Shown here: positions 8,967-16,970 of the stretch, piece by piece | Numbering within the stretch: the stretch's first letter is position 1 | How the letters are laid out: each line of letters begins with the position of its first letter | Assembly: GCA_965205955.1 (NCBI GenBank) | Contig: OZ242192.1 | Span: 2,108,001-2,172,000, forward strand | Length of the DNA stretch: 64,000 nucleotides | Direction of reading: 5' to 3' | Source: G965202915 sp965205955 | GTDB taxonomy: Bacteria; Pseudomonadota; Gammaproteobacteria; Eutrophobiales; Eutrophobiaceae | Translations under genes and position numbers: made by a program | Notes under the pieces: model-generated | What the model saw: only the letters and a program-made list of their open reading frames with translations | Databases searched by the model: none | Told to the model about the DNA's origin: nothing

Positions 8967-9722
8967 TCACACAAGACCGCCATTGATCCGAATCGCTTCA
9001 CCGGTAATATAAGAGGCCGCATCGGAGGCAAGAAAAACCGCCGCGTTAGCAACATCCTCCGGCGTACCGAAACGGCCTAAGGGTATCTCTGCTATTCTTT
9101 CCCGGTAGTAGTCATCGTCCATATTATTCTCCGCAAAAGCGGTTCTTATCCATCCCGGTGACAGTAGGTTCACTCTGACATCCGGGGCGCAACTCCTTGC
9201 CAGGGAGCGGCTGAAACCGAGTATGCCCGCCTTGGCCGCGGCAAACATTTGTGCGTTGATCCCGGCAAAACCATGCGTAGCCAAATCCCACGACATGTTG
9301 AGGATGACGCCCTGCCCTTGTCTTTGCATGATCGGCAGAACCGACCAACAGGCATTGATGGTGCCCTTTACATCGATATCCAATAACTCTTGCAGTTTTT
9401 GTTGAGCGGGTAACGCAGCGGCTGCGCCGGTTAATATATCCGCCCCGGCATTATTGACAAGAATATCGATGCTGCCAAGCGCCGCTTGTGATTGCCGAAT
9501 TAATTGCGCAATACCGTCCTTATCCCTTACATCAACCTGAACCACGGCAGCCGATCCGCCGTTATTGGTAATACTCTCCGCTACGGCTTCCGCGGCCTGT
9601 CTGGCACGATTATAGGTTATCACCAGTTTGGCTCCTTCTCTGGAAAAAGCCAATGCGATCCCCCGTCCTATACCGCTGCCTGCCCCGGTAATGATGGCGG
9701 TTTTTTGTTCAAGCCGGCCCAT
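8967..9722 (-). CDS. SDR family oxidoreductase lacking catalytic Tyr
   Basis: 251-residue classical short-chain dehydrogenase/reductase, closest in look to FabG-type 3-oxoacyl reductases. The cofactor motif GAGSGIG (residues 13-19), NNAG (90-93) and the LSPGWIRT and ITGEAIRINGG segments are normal. In the active site S144 (in NMSWD) and K164 are present, but the YxxxK tyrosine is replaced by phenylalanine (F160-AAA-K164). The enzyme may be inactive as a standard reductase or belong to a subfamily with a different mechanism. It is divergent from the GT2 gene at 9778. The substrate is unknown. Confidence 0.85.
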   Translation of the reverse strand: MGRLEQKTAIITGAGSGIGRGIALAFSREGAKLVITYNRARQAAEAVAESITNNGGSAAVVQVDVRDKDGIAQLIRQSQAALGSIDILVNNAGADILTGAAAALPAQQKLQELLDIDVKGTINACWSVLPIMQRQGQGVILNMSWDLATHGFAGINAQMFAAAKAGILGFSRSLARSCAPDVRVNLLSPGWIRTAFAENNMDDDYYRERIAEIPLGRFGTPEDVANAAVFLASDAASYITGEAIRINGGLV

Positions 9723-9777
9723 TGTTATTTATATATACTAGTCTTCTCAATTGTATTGGAGGTAAATAATTTTCGAC

Positions 9778-10602
9778 ATGACCGGTATCAGCGTGGTGAT
9801 TACCACCCATAACCGCATTGACCTGTTGCCGCGCGCAATCCACTCCGTCATCGAACAAAGCCGTCCAGCGGACCAGGTTATCATCGTGGACGACGGCTCT
9901 ACCGATCAAACCAGCAACATGGTATCAAACAATTATTCGCAACTTGATTATTATTTTCAGGAAAATCGGGGGATCAGCCGGGCGCGCAATACCGGCATTC
10001 TCGCTTCAACTTCAGACTGGATTGCCTTTCTGGACGATGATGATGAATGGCTGCCCGACAAGCTGAAAAAACAATTTGAATGTATCACCGATAACGCCGA
10101 TGCAAAATTGGCGCATACCAATGAGATCTGGATAAAAAACGGGCGACGCATTGAGCAAATGAAAAAGCATCGGAAGCGCGGCGGCATGATATTCCGGCAT
10201 TGCCTGCCATTATGCTGCATTTCCCCCTCGACGGCACTCATCCATCGGTCGGTGTTTGACCATATCGGAATGTTTGATGAATCTCTGCCCGCATGTGAAG
10301 ATTACGATATGTGGATGAGGATCTGTGCAAGATATCCGGTGTTGTTTATCGATGAACCGCTGGTACTGAAATACGGTGGTCACGCCGGACAACTCTCAAA
10401 AAAATATTGGGGGATGGATCGATTCCGAATACTCGCGCTCGAGAAAATTCTGAATGACGCACAGCTTGAACCGGATCATTATCAGGCCGCCGCTGCTATG
10501 CTGGGCAAAAAGGCCGCTATTTATCTCAAAGGGGCGAAAAAATATAATAACAACAAATATATTCGGCATTTCGAGACCCTGTTGGATAAATATGCCCATT
10601 GA
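9778..10602 (+). CDS. Family 2 glycosyltransferase
   Basis: 274 residues, GT-A fold. The N-terminal ISVVITTHNR, VDDGST (38-43) nucleotide-binding Asp pair, the GISRARNTGI segment and FLDDDDEWLP (85-94, the metal-binding DxD) define a GT2 inverting transferase. CEDYDMWMRIC near 170-180 carries the usual ED base motif. A GGAGG sequence precedes the ATG, but at a long spacing (~15 nt). The acceptor and sugar are unknown. It lies next to a fucosyltransferase-like gene and nucleotide-sugar genes, so surface polysaccharide or glycoconjugate synthesis is likely. Confidence 0.9.
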   Translation: MTGISVVITTHNRIDLLPRAIHSVIEQSRPADQVIIVDDGSTDQTSNMVSNNYSQLDYYFQENRGISRARNTGILASTSDWIAFLDDDDEWLPDKLKKQFECITDNADAKLAHTNEIWIKNGRRIEQMKKHRKRGGMIFRHCLPLCCISPSTALIHRSVFDHIGMFDESLPACEDYDMWMRICARYPVLFIDEPLVLKYGGHAGQLSKKYWGMDRFRILALEKILNDAQLEPDHYQAAAAMLGKKAAIYLKGAKKYNNNKYIRHFETLLDKYAH

Positions 10603-10790
10603 AAGGGCTCAAGTCGTCCCACGAAAGAGTCAACATCTCCGGCATACGCATCATGACCGCCCTGCTACCGTCCTTGTGCATCGGTGGCAGGGAAGCGGTG
10701 GTCATAGCGGTTGAGATGATTTGATTCAATGCATTAATTATTTGAGAGGTATCAAAAAGTGAACACGAGAGAAAGGCAGTATCGAGGTTC

Positions 10791-12068
10791 ATGAAAAAAT
10801 ATTTACGCAACAGAATTGGCAACGCTTTACGCCGATTCAAAACCTTTAGACTGTTGATGAAATACCACAACTTTCGCCGGTGCGCGCATGCGCATTTACG
10901 CAAAATGAACCGCCTCATACCCGAAGTTCCTCTGATGGCCATGCCCTCTACCAGAGAGGAACTTGCAGCGCTGGACCGCCAAATACTCGACAAAATCCAC
11001 CATCTGCAATTTGAAACCCCGGCCGAGGATTCCAAATTTTTGGTCTGCGGTCCGGCCATTGGTTCAGGCGGTGGTTCCGCCTTGCTGGCAATGTTGACCA
11101 AGGGCCTTAAACTGGCTTATTTATATAACCGGACGATGCTATACGATGACAGGTATCTTTTTTATGATTTCTGCTTTAAGGCAACCGGGATTCATTCATT
11201 GAGTGAGGTAATCAAGCCGGAAGCAGAAAACTACGTTCATTTCAATTTCCTGGAGCAAAAAGAAAGGATCGTGAATTTTCAGCCCTGGGACAGCATGGAA
11301 TGGGCCGTTGAAGTAGAAGCAGATCTACTCATAAAATACGGGGTCCGCCCGTCAGCAGTAAAAACTCAACCTTATGAAATAAATTATGCGGCCCCCCTGG
11401 AGCATCTGCCTCGCAACAGCCTTTACATGGATGGTCTTTTAATCAACTCATTCCTGGAACTAAAGGAAGAATATAAAACCCATATCGAGGACCGCAAGCG
11501 TGTAATAGGGTTCAAAAAACCCGTTATTGGTTTGCATATACGTCAAGGAGACGTAACAGAAGGGAATAATCCTCTATTGCATTATCGCTCCTATTCCTTG
11601 AAAAATTACTTTTCAGCAATGGAAAGAGTCGCATCCGAAACAGGCATCAGAAATGTATTTGTCACCAGTGATTCAGAAGAAGCAATCCTACAATTACCCA
11701 AAGACGCAGGGCTTGATTTTATCTATGATGACCAAGAGAGGCGCTATAACAACTACAATGTTGGAATGCTCAGAGAAAAACCGGAATTGAGAAGACAGGA
11801 AACCATGACCATGATTAAAAGCGTTTATTTGCTGAGTGAATGTGACTACATTGTCGGGCCATACGGCCATTTTTTCAAATATGCCCTGTCTCTTTCCTAC
11901 CATCGCAATAAAAAACTCAATGGAGTACTGATAAGAAGAAAATACGACAGCGAATTTGACCTTGAATACCTCGTCACCGATGACACAAAGTTGCCGACGA
12001 GCGCTTCACCAGTGGCGCCTTACCAGCCGTCTCCACACGAAAAAGGCAATGTCCCCTGGTTACGCTGA
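10791..12068 (+). CDS. GT23/FUT8-like fucosyltransferase candidate
   Basis: 425 residues. IGLHIRQGDVTEGNN (around residue 245) resembles the HxRxxD donor-binding motif of alpha-1,6-fucosyltransferases (FUT8/NodZ, GT23), and NVFVTSDSEEAI plus YIVGPYGHFFKYALSLSY fit the C-terminal half of that fold. The assignment is from motif shape only. The last ~15 codons fall inside a 42-bp repeat copy (12027-12068) whose partner lies at 14955-14996, so the natural C-terminus may have been replaced by repeat sequence. The 188 bp between it and the GT2 gene hold no convincing gene. Confidence 0.55.
   Translation: MKKYLRNRIGNALRRFKTFRLLMKYHNFRRCAHAHLRKMNRLIPEVPLMAMPSTREELAALDRQILDKIHHLQFETPAEDSKFLVCGPAIGSGGGSALLAMLTKGLKLAYLYNRTMLYDDRYLFYDFCFKATGIHSLSEVIKPEAENYVHFNFLEQKERIVNFQPWDSMEWAVEVEADLLIKYGVRPSAVKTQPYEINYAAPLEHLPRNSLYMDGLLINSFLELKEEYKTHIEDRKRVIGFKKPVIGLHIRQGDVTEGNNPLLHYRSYSLKNYFSAMERVASETGIRNVFVTSDSEEAILQLPKDAGLDFIYDDQERRYNNYNVGMLREKPELRRQETMTMIKSVYLLSECDYIVGPYGHFFKYALSLSYHRNKKLNGVLIRRKYDSEFDLEYLVTDDTKLPTSASPVAPYQPSPHEKGNVPWLR
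12027..12068 (+). repeat. 42-bp imperfect direct repeat, left copy
   Basis: 37 of 42 bases match 14955-14996. Both read CCGTCTCCACACGAAA, then AATGTCC, then TGGTTACGCT. On the minus strand both copies encode SVT(R/K)GHCLFRVET. The pair brackets the AT-rich nucleotide-sugar genes. Confidence 0.8.
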
Positions 12069-12276
12069 CCACTCTGGATTACGTCTCTGCATATATATTC
12101 AACCGGGACGGTCTCGCAACTGTGCTTCCCGCCTGGGATTTCGACCTGCACTTTCCCTGAATAGAATTGACAAGGGAAACTCTGAATTTTTCCGGGAAGC
12201 ACTGAAACAGAGGCGCTGTTTGAAATTCTTGTACTCACAATTTTTAAAATTATTTCATCTTTGAATTTTATGGCTT

Positions 12277-13254
12277 TTAGCATATTTGCTCGCTCACAAA
12301 ATAATTAATATACCAGGAGATTGTTTTCTGTAAACCTTGCTGAAGATTAACAACCGGGGTATATCCTATTTTAGATATTTTTTTTATATCTGGACATCTT
12401 TTATTTGTGCTTCCATCCAGCAAGCTGCCCGGAACAATTTTAATTTTGATTTGCATTTCTTTGGCTATTAAATGTATTAGTTCATTAATCGTAATTTCAT
12501 CCTGAGTTCCTATATGATATATTTCTCCATTAAGCCCTTTTTCACCTGCAATAATACATCCTTCAGCAGCATCAGATATATAGCAAAAAGATCTTGTCTC
12601 ATTACCTGATCCTTGAATATTTAAATCAACCACCTTACCATCATAATTTTTTTTAATTACATACAATTTCTTGATTATTTCAGGTATTACGTGTTCATTG
12701 CCCATTTGTGGCCCGTAAAAATTATGTGGTCTAAAAATAACTACTTCCAGACCTCTTGCTTTAGCGTAATGAAGCGCCAATAGCTCAGAAGCTATTTTTC
12801 CTCCACTATAACTAAATCTTGGATTTTTAATATCAGGTATGATTAACCTTTCTTCTTCATTGGTTGGAGTGTGTGTTGGGACATTATAGGTTTCACTTGT
12901 CGAAGCTAGAATATATTTTTTTACTCTCGATTCTATTGCTGCATCGATTGTATTTATTGTTCCTTTAATTCCAACTTCCAGTACTTGATCAGGTATCTCA
13001 TAGAAATACTTTGTTCCATTTATGTACGCTAGATGCCATACTTCGTTACAATCTTTTGTGGCATTTAGAACTACATTATAGTCTCTTATATCTGCTTCAA
13101 CAAATTCAATTTTATTTTTAATTTTACTTATTTTAGATAAATTGCCGCGAAAATTATTATCCAATATTCTCACAGAATGATTAGACTCAACCAGTTTTTC
13201 ACATATCGCAGCCCCTAAAAAGCCTGTACCACCAGTAACTAATATTTTTTTCAA
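12277..13254 (-). CDS. NAD-dependent epimerase/dehydratase
   Basis: 325-residue extended SDR acting on a nucleotide sugar. GGTGFLG (8-14) binds NAD, VEADIRD and HLAYINGTKYF follow, and the catalytic region ASTSETYN ... FSYSGGKIASE carries Ser and the YxxxK motif. RPHNFYGPQMG and the late CPDIKKISKIGYTP are typical of UDP-sugar epimerases/decarboxylases. Base composition is markedly AT-rich (codons favour A/T) unlike the surrounding genes, which points to recent transfer. It overlaps the end of the upstream dehydrogenase by 4 bp, so the two form one unit. The precise substrate is not readable. Confidence 0.88.
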   Translation of the reverse strand: MKKILVTGGTGFLGAAICEKLVESNHSVRILDNNFRGNLSKISKIKNKIEFVEADIRDYNVVLNATKDCNEVWHLAYINGTKYFYEIPDQVLEVGIKGTINTIDAAIESRVKKYILASTSETYNVPTHTPTNEEERLIIPDIKNPRFSYSGGKIASELLALHYAKARGLEVVIFRPHNFYGPQMGNEHVIPEIIKKLYVIKKNYDGKVVDLNIQGSGNETRSFCYISDAAEGCIIAGEKGLNGEIYHIGTQDEITINELIHLIAKEMQIKIKIVPGSLLDGSTNKRCPDIKKISKIGYTPVVNLQQGLQKTISWYINYFVSEQIC

Positions 13255-14556
13255 AAGTCTATTATTTCATGAAGCCGGAAAACCATTTTATTTATATTTG
13301 TTATATTCCATATGTCTATTACCCAGCAGTTTGGGTTACTTTTTGCTGCGTTTTTAAGAGCATCTAAATAACCAGTGTGGCATGTGGCTACAAAGATTAT
13401 TTCACAATTATATAAACACTCATCCAGTTTATAATTTCTATACTTATAATTTCCTTCTTCAATTGTGCTGGAGAGATAAATATCATTAATTTTAATTTCA
13501 TAAGGAACCATTCTCTCTATATATCTATAGAGCTTTGGAACCAGACTATCTCTCGTATCGTCAGTATCTTTTTTAAAAGTGAAGCCAAGAATAGTTACCT
13601 TCTTTTTATGTATTTCAATTTTCTTTGAAATAGTTTCTACTAAAAAATAAGGCATATACTCATTTATTTTCCATGCCGACAATAAAATATCTGCATACGG
13701 CTGTGTCTCGTTTATCATTCCAAAATCTTTTCTTAGACAGCTTCCAGCTGTGAAACCGGGATCACTAAATTTGTTTCTAGGATAATCTTTATTAGCTAAT
13801 TCTTTTATCTCAAAAATACTTGCTCCTAATTGTTCGCTAATTAATGCAAATTGGTTAGCTAACGCAAACTCGACGTACCTGGTTGTATTATTAAATAGTT
13901 TTATTAATTCTGCTTGAATAAAATTCGTTTTTAATATGTTAGAATTTATCTTTTTCCAAAGATTATGTGCTAAATTAAAACTATAATCATCTTCAACACC
14001 GACTATTTGAGGTAATGATTTTAATTCTTCTTTAGCGTGACCTCCAGCAATTCTCTCTGGACAAAAAGCCAACCCGAAATTTTCGCCAATCTTCAAGCTT
14101 ATATTCATTTCAAGTAATTTCTTAACATAAAAAGTAGTTTTAGGAGCTACAGTGCTCCGTAAAACTAATAATTGATCTTTAACTAAAAATTTTGATATGT
14201 CATTTATTGCATTGGTAACTTGAATTAAATCACTTTCAATATGGTTATTAAGTGGCGTTCCAACTGTAATAATAATACTTTTACACTTACTAACTAAATT
14301 ATAATCACTGAATACCTCTAATTTTTTAGAATTAATTAATTCATCATAACCAGGCTCAATAAAAGGTATTTTACCTTCATTTATAGATTTAATAGTTTCT
14401 ATATTGCTATCTATACCAATAACCTTACATCCATTTTCAATAAGAGAGAGTGACAATGGAAGACCTATTCTGCCTACTCCAATTATACAGGCATCATAAA
14501 TAAATTTTATAGCTGGGGGGGGGGGGGGGGGGGGTGGAGCTCTGATTAATTTTCAT
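13251..14556 (-). pseudogene. UDP-sugar dehydrogenase, out of frame at C20 tract
   Basis: UDP-glucose/UDP-ManNAc dehydrogenase family (WecC/WbpA-like). From 14456 on, ~401 codons are open: TVGTPLNN, FCPERIAGG, LFNNTTRYVEFAL, the active-site Cys in FTAGSCLRKD, and LGFTFKKDTDDTRDS. The missing N-terminal Rossmann motif lies just upstream in the same phase (ACIIGVGRIGLPLSL), open back through a run of 20 C (plus 14515-14534). Beyond it, an ATG at 14556 starts MKINQSSTPPP. With 20 C the ATG is out of frame; 19 or 22 would restore a full ~430-residue enzyme. So the gene is either phase-variable (currently off), damaged, or the tract length is misassembled. AT-rich like its partner. Confidence 0.75.
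14515..14534. repeat. Homopolymeric G20 tract (C20 on coding strand)
   Basis: Twenty consecutive G on the plus strand within an AT-rich area, sitting inside the first ~20 codons of the UDP-sugar dehydrogenase. A tract of this length would slip readily during replication and switch the reading frame. Sequencing or assembly error in length, or outright artefact, cannot be excluded. Confidence 0.8.
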
Positions 14557-14666
14557 AATTGAATGATGAAGTATAAATAAAACCGGCGCTCCAAATTACA
14601 AAACCAATGGAAATAATTGCCAAAACAGCATTTTCCAGTTTTCGGTTGGGTACATTCATTAGGGAA

Positions 14667-15021
14667 TTATACACAATATTCTCTTATAGCATCATCTCGG
14701 CGTTGCTCGCAGGCTTCATCCGTCAGAAACCATTCGCCGCCTCCGCCTGATGCTTTGCTGCTTCGATCAACTTTGCCTTGTGACTCAAGTTCACGCAGGG
14801 CATTCCAAACATAGCCGTCATTTGGTTCATTCCCGCGATACAGACCTGATGCCCGGCCTGTATTCGCTGGAATAATGCCTCCCTCGTTTTATGGGGCGTC
14901 CGGCGGGGAAGCCGGGTATAATTGGCGGCAAGAACAGCTTATACACTGAACCGTCCGTCTCCACACGAAAGAGACAATGTCCTTTGGTTACGCTAATACC
15001 AGCCTTGCGAAAACAAAGCAT
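14667..15021 (-). pseudogene. Broken gene remnant
   Basis: Two adjacent open stretches in different phases look like one decayed minus-strand gene. 15021-14827 begins MLCFRKAGISVTKGHCLFRV; a second stretch from about 14888 to the stop at 14667 contains NDGYVWNALRELESQGKVD and ends GEWFLTDEACEQRRDDAIRE, which has a winged-helix-like, clearly coding composition. I cannot name the family. Part of its 5' piece is the right copy of the 42-bp repeat. The rest of 14557-15068 has no other feature. Confidence 0.5.
14955..14996 (+). repeat. 42-bp imperfect direct repeat, right copy
   Basis: Partner of 12027-12068 (37/42 identical, same orientation). It falls in the 5' part of the broken gene at 14667-15021 and marks the right boundary of the segment carrying the AT-rich nucleotide-sugar genes. 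Confidence 0.8.
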
Positions 15022-15068
15022 AGTAAAAACCTCATTATCCCGACCGTAAAAGGCCGTATACTCAGCAC

Positions 15069-15890
15069 ATGACAGGCAGGGTTCATTTTATTGTCGCCCT
15101 CGATTGCGAGGCGCAGCCGTTGGTTGAGTATTTTCACCTGAAACCGGACAATGAATTTGCATTATTCAGGAATTTTTCCAGCGAAAACATCAGCCTGACC
15201 ATATCGGGGATCGGCAGCACCAACGCCGCTTGCGCCGTAGTCGAGACCCATAGCCATTATCCCGGTAACAAGCATATCTGGATAAATGTCGGCATCGCCG
15301 GTCATCGAAGTTATCAGCGGGGAAATGCATACCTCATCGGCAAATTGCAAACCGCCGATCAGATGCAAACGTGGTACCCTCAAATTTTATTTAATGCGCC
15401 GTTCGATATCACCGAGCTGACTACGGTCGATCAACCGTCCTCCGAGTACACCGAACAGCTCTGTGATATGGAGGCGGCGGGTTTTTATAGTCTCGCCCAT
15501 CGATGCTCTTTGCTTGAATTCACGCATTGCATCAAGATTGTCTCCGACAATCGCAATAATCATATGGATACTATCAATAAACCGCTTGTTCGCCGGCTGA
15601 TTGAAGCAAAACTGGATAAAATAGCGGTATGTGTCAACGCCCTGCGAAAACTGCAAAATGAACTCATATCCGTTGACAATCAGGACCTGCTTGACGCAAT
15701 CACCGCGCAGTCACACTTTAGCGCCTATCAGCGGCAGCAACTGGAAAAAATACTACTTCGCTGGCGTGTGCTCGCTGCCGACACGGCGCCCGCAGATATT
15801 ATCAATGGCGCCGGCGACGCCAATCAGATTTTGACGATATTGACTGATTTTCTTGACGAGCAGCTTCCGGATTACGGCCGGCCTGCATAG
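15069..15890 (+). CDS. Nucleoside phosphorylase-superfamily protein
   Basis: 273 residues. The N-terminal half has the phosphorylase/nucleosidase pattern: FIVALDCEAQPLVEYF, ISGIGSTNAACAV (ligand-binding Gly loop), INVGIAGH, and CDMEAAGFY (the DMEAA-Y motif that holds the nucleoside in MTA/SAH nucleosidases), followed by KIVSDNRNNH with the usual SD acid. A helical C-terminal tail of ~90 residues is extra. The substrate is unknown. It is 23 bp upstream of an SPL-family radical SAM gene in the same direction, so the two probably form an operon. Confidence 0.72.
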   Translation: MTGRVHFIVALDCEAQPLVEYFHLKPDNEFALFRNFSSENISLTISGIGSTNAACAVVETHSHYPGNKHIWINVGIAGHRSYQRGNAYLIGKLQTADQMQTWYPQILFNAPFDITELTTVDQPSSEYTEQLCDMEAAGFYSLAHRCSLLEFTHCIKIVSDNRNNHMDTINKPLVRRLIEAKLDKIAVCVNALRKLQNELISVDNQDLLDAITAQSHFSAYQRQQLEKILLRWRVLAADTAPADIINGAGDANQILTILTDFLDEQLPDYGRPA

Positions 15891-15913
15891 CGTTCACTGT
15901 AAGGGTATCAACG

Positions 15914-16933
15914 ATGCAGGCTATATATATCGAACAGGAAGTAAAACAGAATGCCCTGGTCCAACGCATTTTGGCGCGCTTCCCCGATGCAAACACCATC
16001 TATTGCAACCGCTACTCCGAAATTTTCAACCGAAAGAGACAGAATTTCCGTCTGCAAAAAAAACAGGCGGCGTTAATCCTGGCAAAGAAATTTAAAAATC
16101 ATGTCTTGCCGGCGCCAAAGGCCTACGGATTGGGCGCCAAGCATAATTATTATTTTTCACACATGCTGAATTGCGTCTATGACTGCCGCTACTGTTTTCT
16201 ACAGGGCATGTATCGATCGGCGCATTATGTATTATTTGTGAATTATCAGGATTTTATAGACGAACTAAATGCCAAAATCCGGCAGCATCCGAATGAAGCG
16301 GTGCATTTTTTTTCAGGATATGATTGCGACAGCCTGGCCTTTGAAGCCGTCACCGGTTTTACCGGATCCTTTCTGCCATTATTCCGGTCTCACAGCAATG
16401 CGTTGCTCGAACTGCGCACAAAAAGCGCACGGATCAGCAGTTTGCTGAATACCGAGCCGGCGAATAACGTCATTGTCGCCTTCAGCCTCACCCCGGCGGA
16501 AATAGCCAACGCCCTGGAACACAAAGCCCCCTCAATGGAAAAACGGCTTAAGGCACTGTTGCGATTACAGGATGCAGGCTGGAATATCGGCCTGAGATTC
16601 GATCCGCTCATTTACGATATTCATTTTAAGGACCGGTACAAAAAATTATTCGATACGGTGTTCGCAGAATTAAATATGGAGCGCTTGCATTCTGTCAGCC
16701 TGGGTAGCTTTCGTTTGCCAAAAAATTATTTTCAAACATTGCAGAAACTGTATCCTGACGAATTATTGCTGGCCTCACCATTGGAAGAGAATGGCGGCAT
16801 GATCGGATATAAACGGGTATTGGAAAGCGAAATGATCGATTTTTGCAGCGCTGTACTATCGGACTATATCCCCGCCGACAAGTTATTTCCCTGTCACGAT
16901 ACCGTGCCGGCGGTTGCGCAAGCGCCGATGTAA
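15914..16933 (+). CDS. splB: SPL-family radical SAM protein
   Basis: 339 residues resembling spore photoproduct lyase. The 4Fe-4S cluster motif is CVYDCRYC (Cys 87, 91 and 94, the Cx3Cx2C of radical SAM), preceded by the family stretch LPAPKAYGLGAKHNYYFSHM. ALLELRTKSARIS and LRFDPLIYDIHFKDRY are typical of the SPL barrel. In spore formers the enzyme reverts the thymine spore photoproduct; in a gammaproteobacterium the role is probably DNA photoproduct repair or another radical reaction. Its partner is the phosphorylase-like gene upstream. Confidence 0.85.
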   Translation: MQAIYIEQEVKQNALVQRILARFPDANTIYCNRYSEIFNRKRQNFRLQKKQAALILAKKFKNHVLPAPKAYGLGAKHNYYFSHMLNCVYDCRYCFLQGMYRSAHYVLFVNYQDFIDELNAKIRQHPNEAVHFFSGYDCDSLAFEAVTGFTGSFLPLFRSHSNALLELRTKSARISSLLNTEPANNVIVAFSLTPAEIANALEHKAPSMEKRLKALLRLQDAGWNIGLRFDPLIYDIHFKDRYKKLFDTVFAELNMERLHSVSLGSFRLPKNYFQTLQKLYPDELLLASPLEENGGMIGYKRVLESEMIDFCSAVLSDYIPADKLFPCHDTVPAVAQAPM

Positions 16934-16970
16934 TTGGCAATCAAGCCGCCTTAGCATTGATGCAATTAAA

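Noticed and set aside
10603..10790. Minus-strand frame across the GT2/fucosyltransferase gap
   Set aside because: Part of a longer shadow of both neighbours; no motif supports a gene.
14535..14544. Ten bases next to the G tract equal a common cloning-vector polylinker stretch
   Set aside because: Too short to show vector contamination; kept only as a reason to verify the tract in raw reads.
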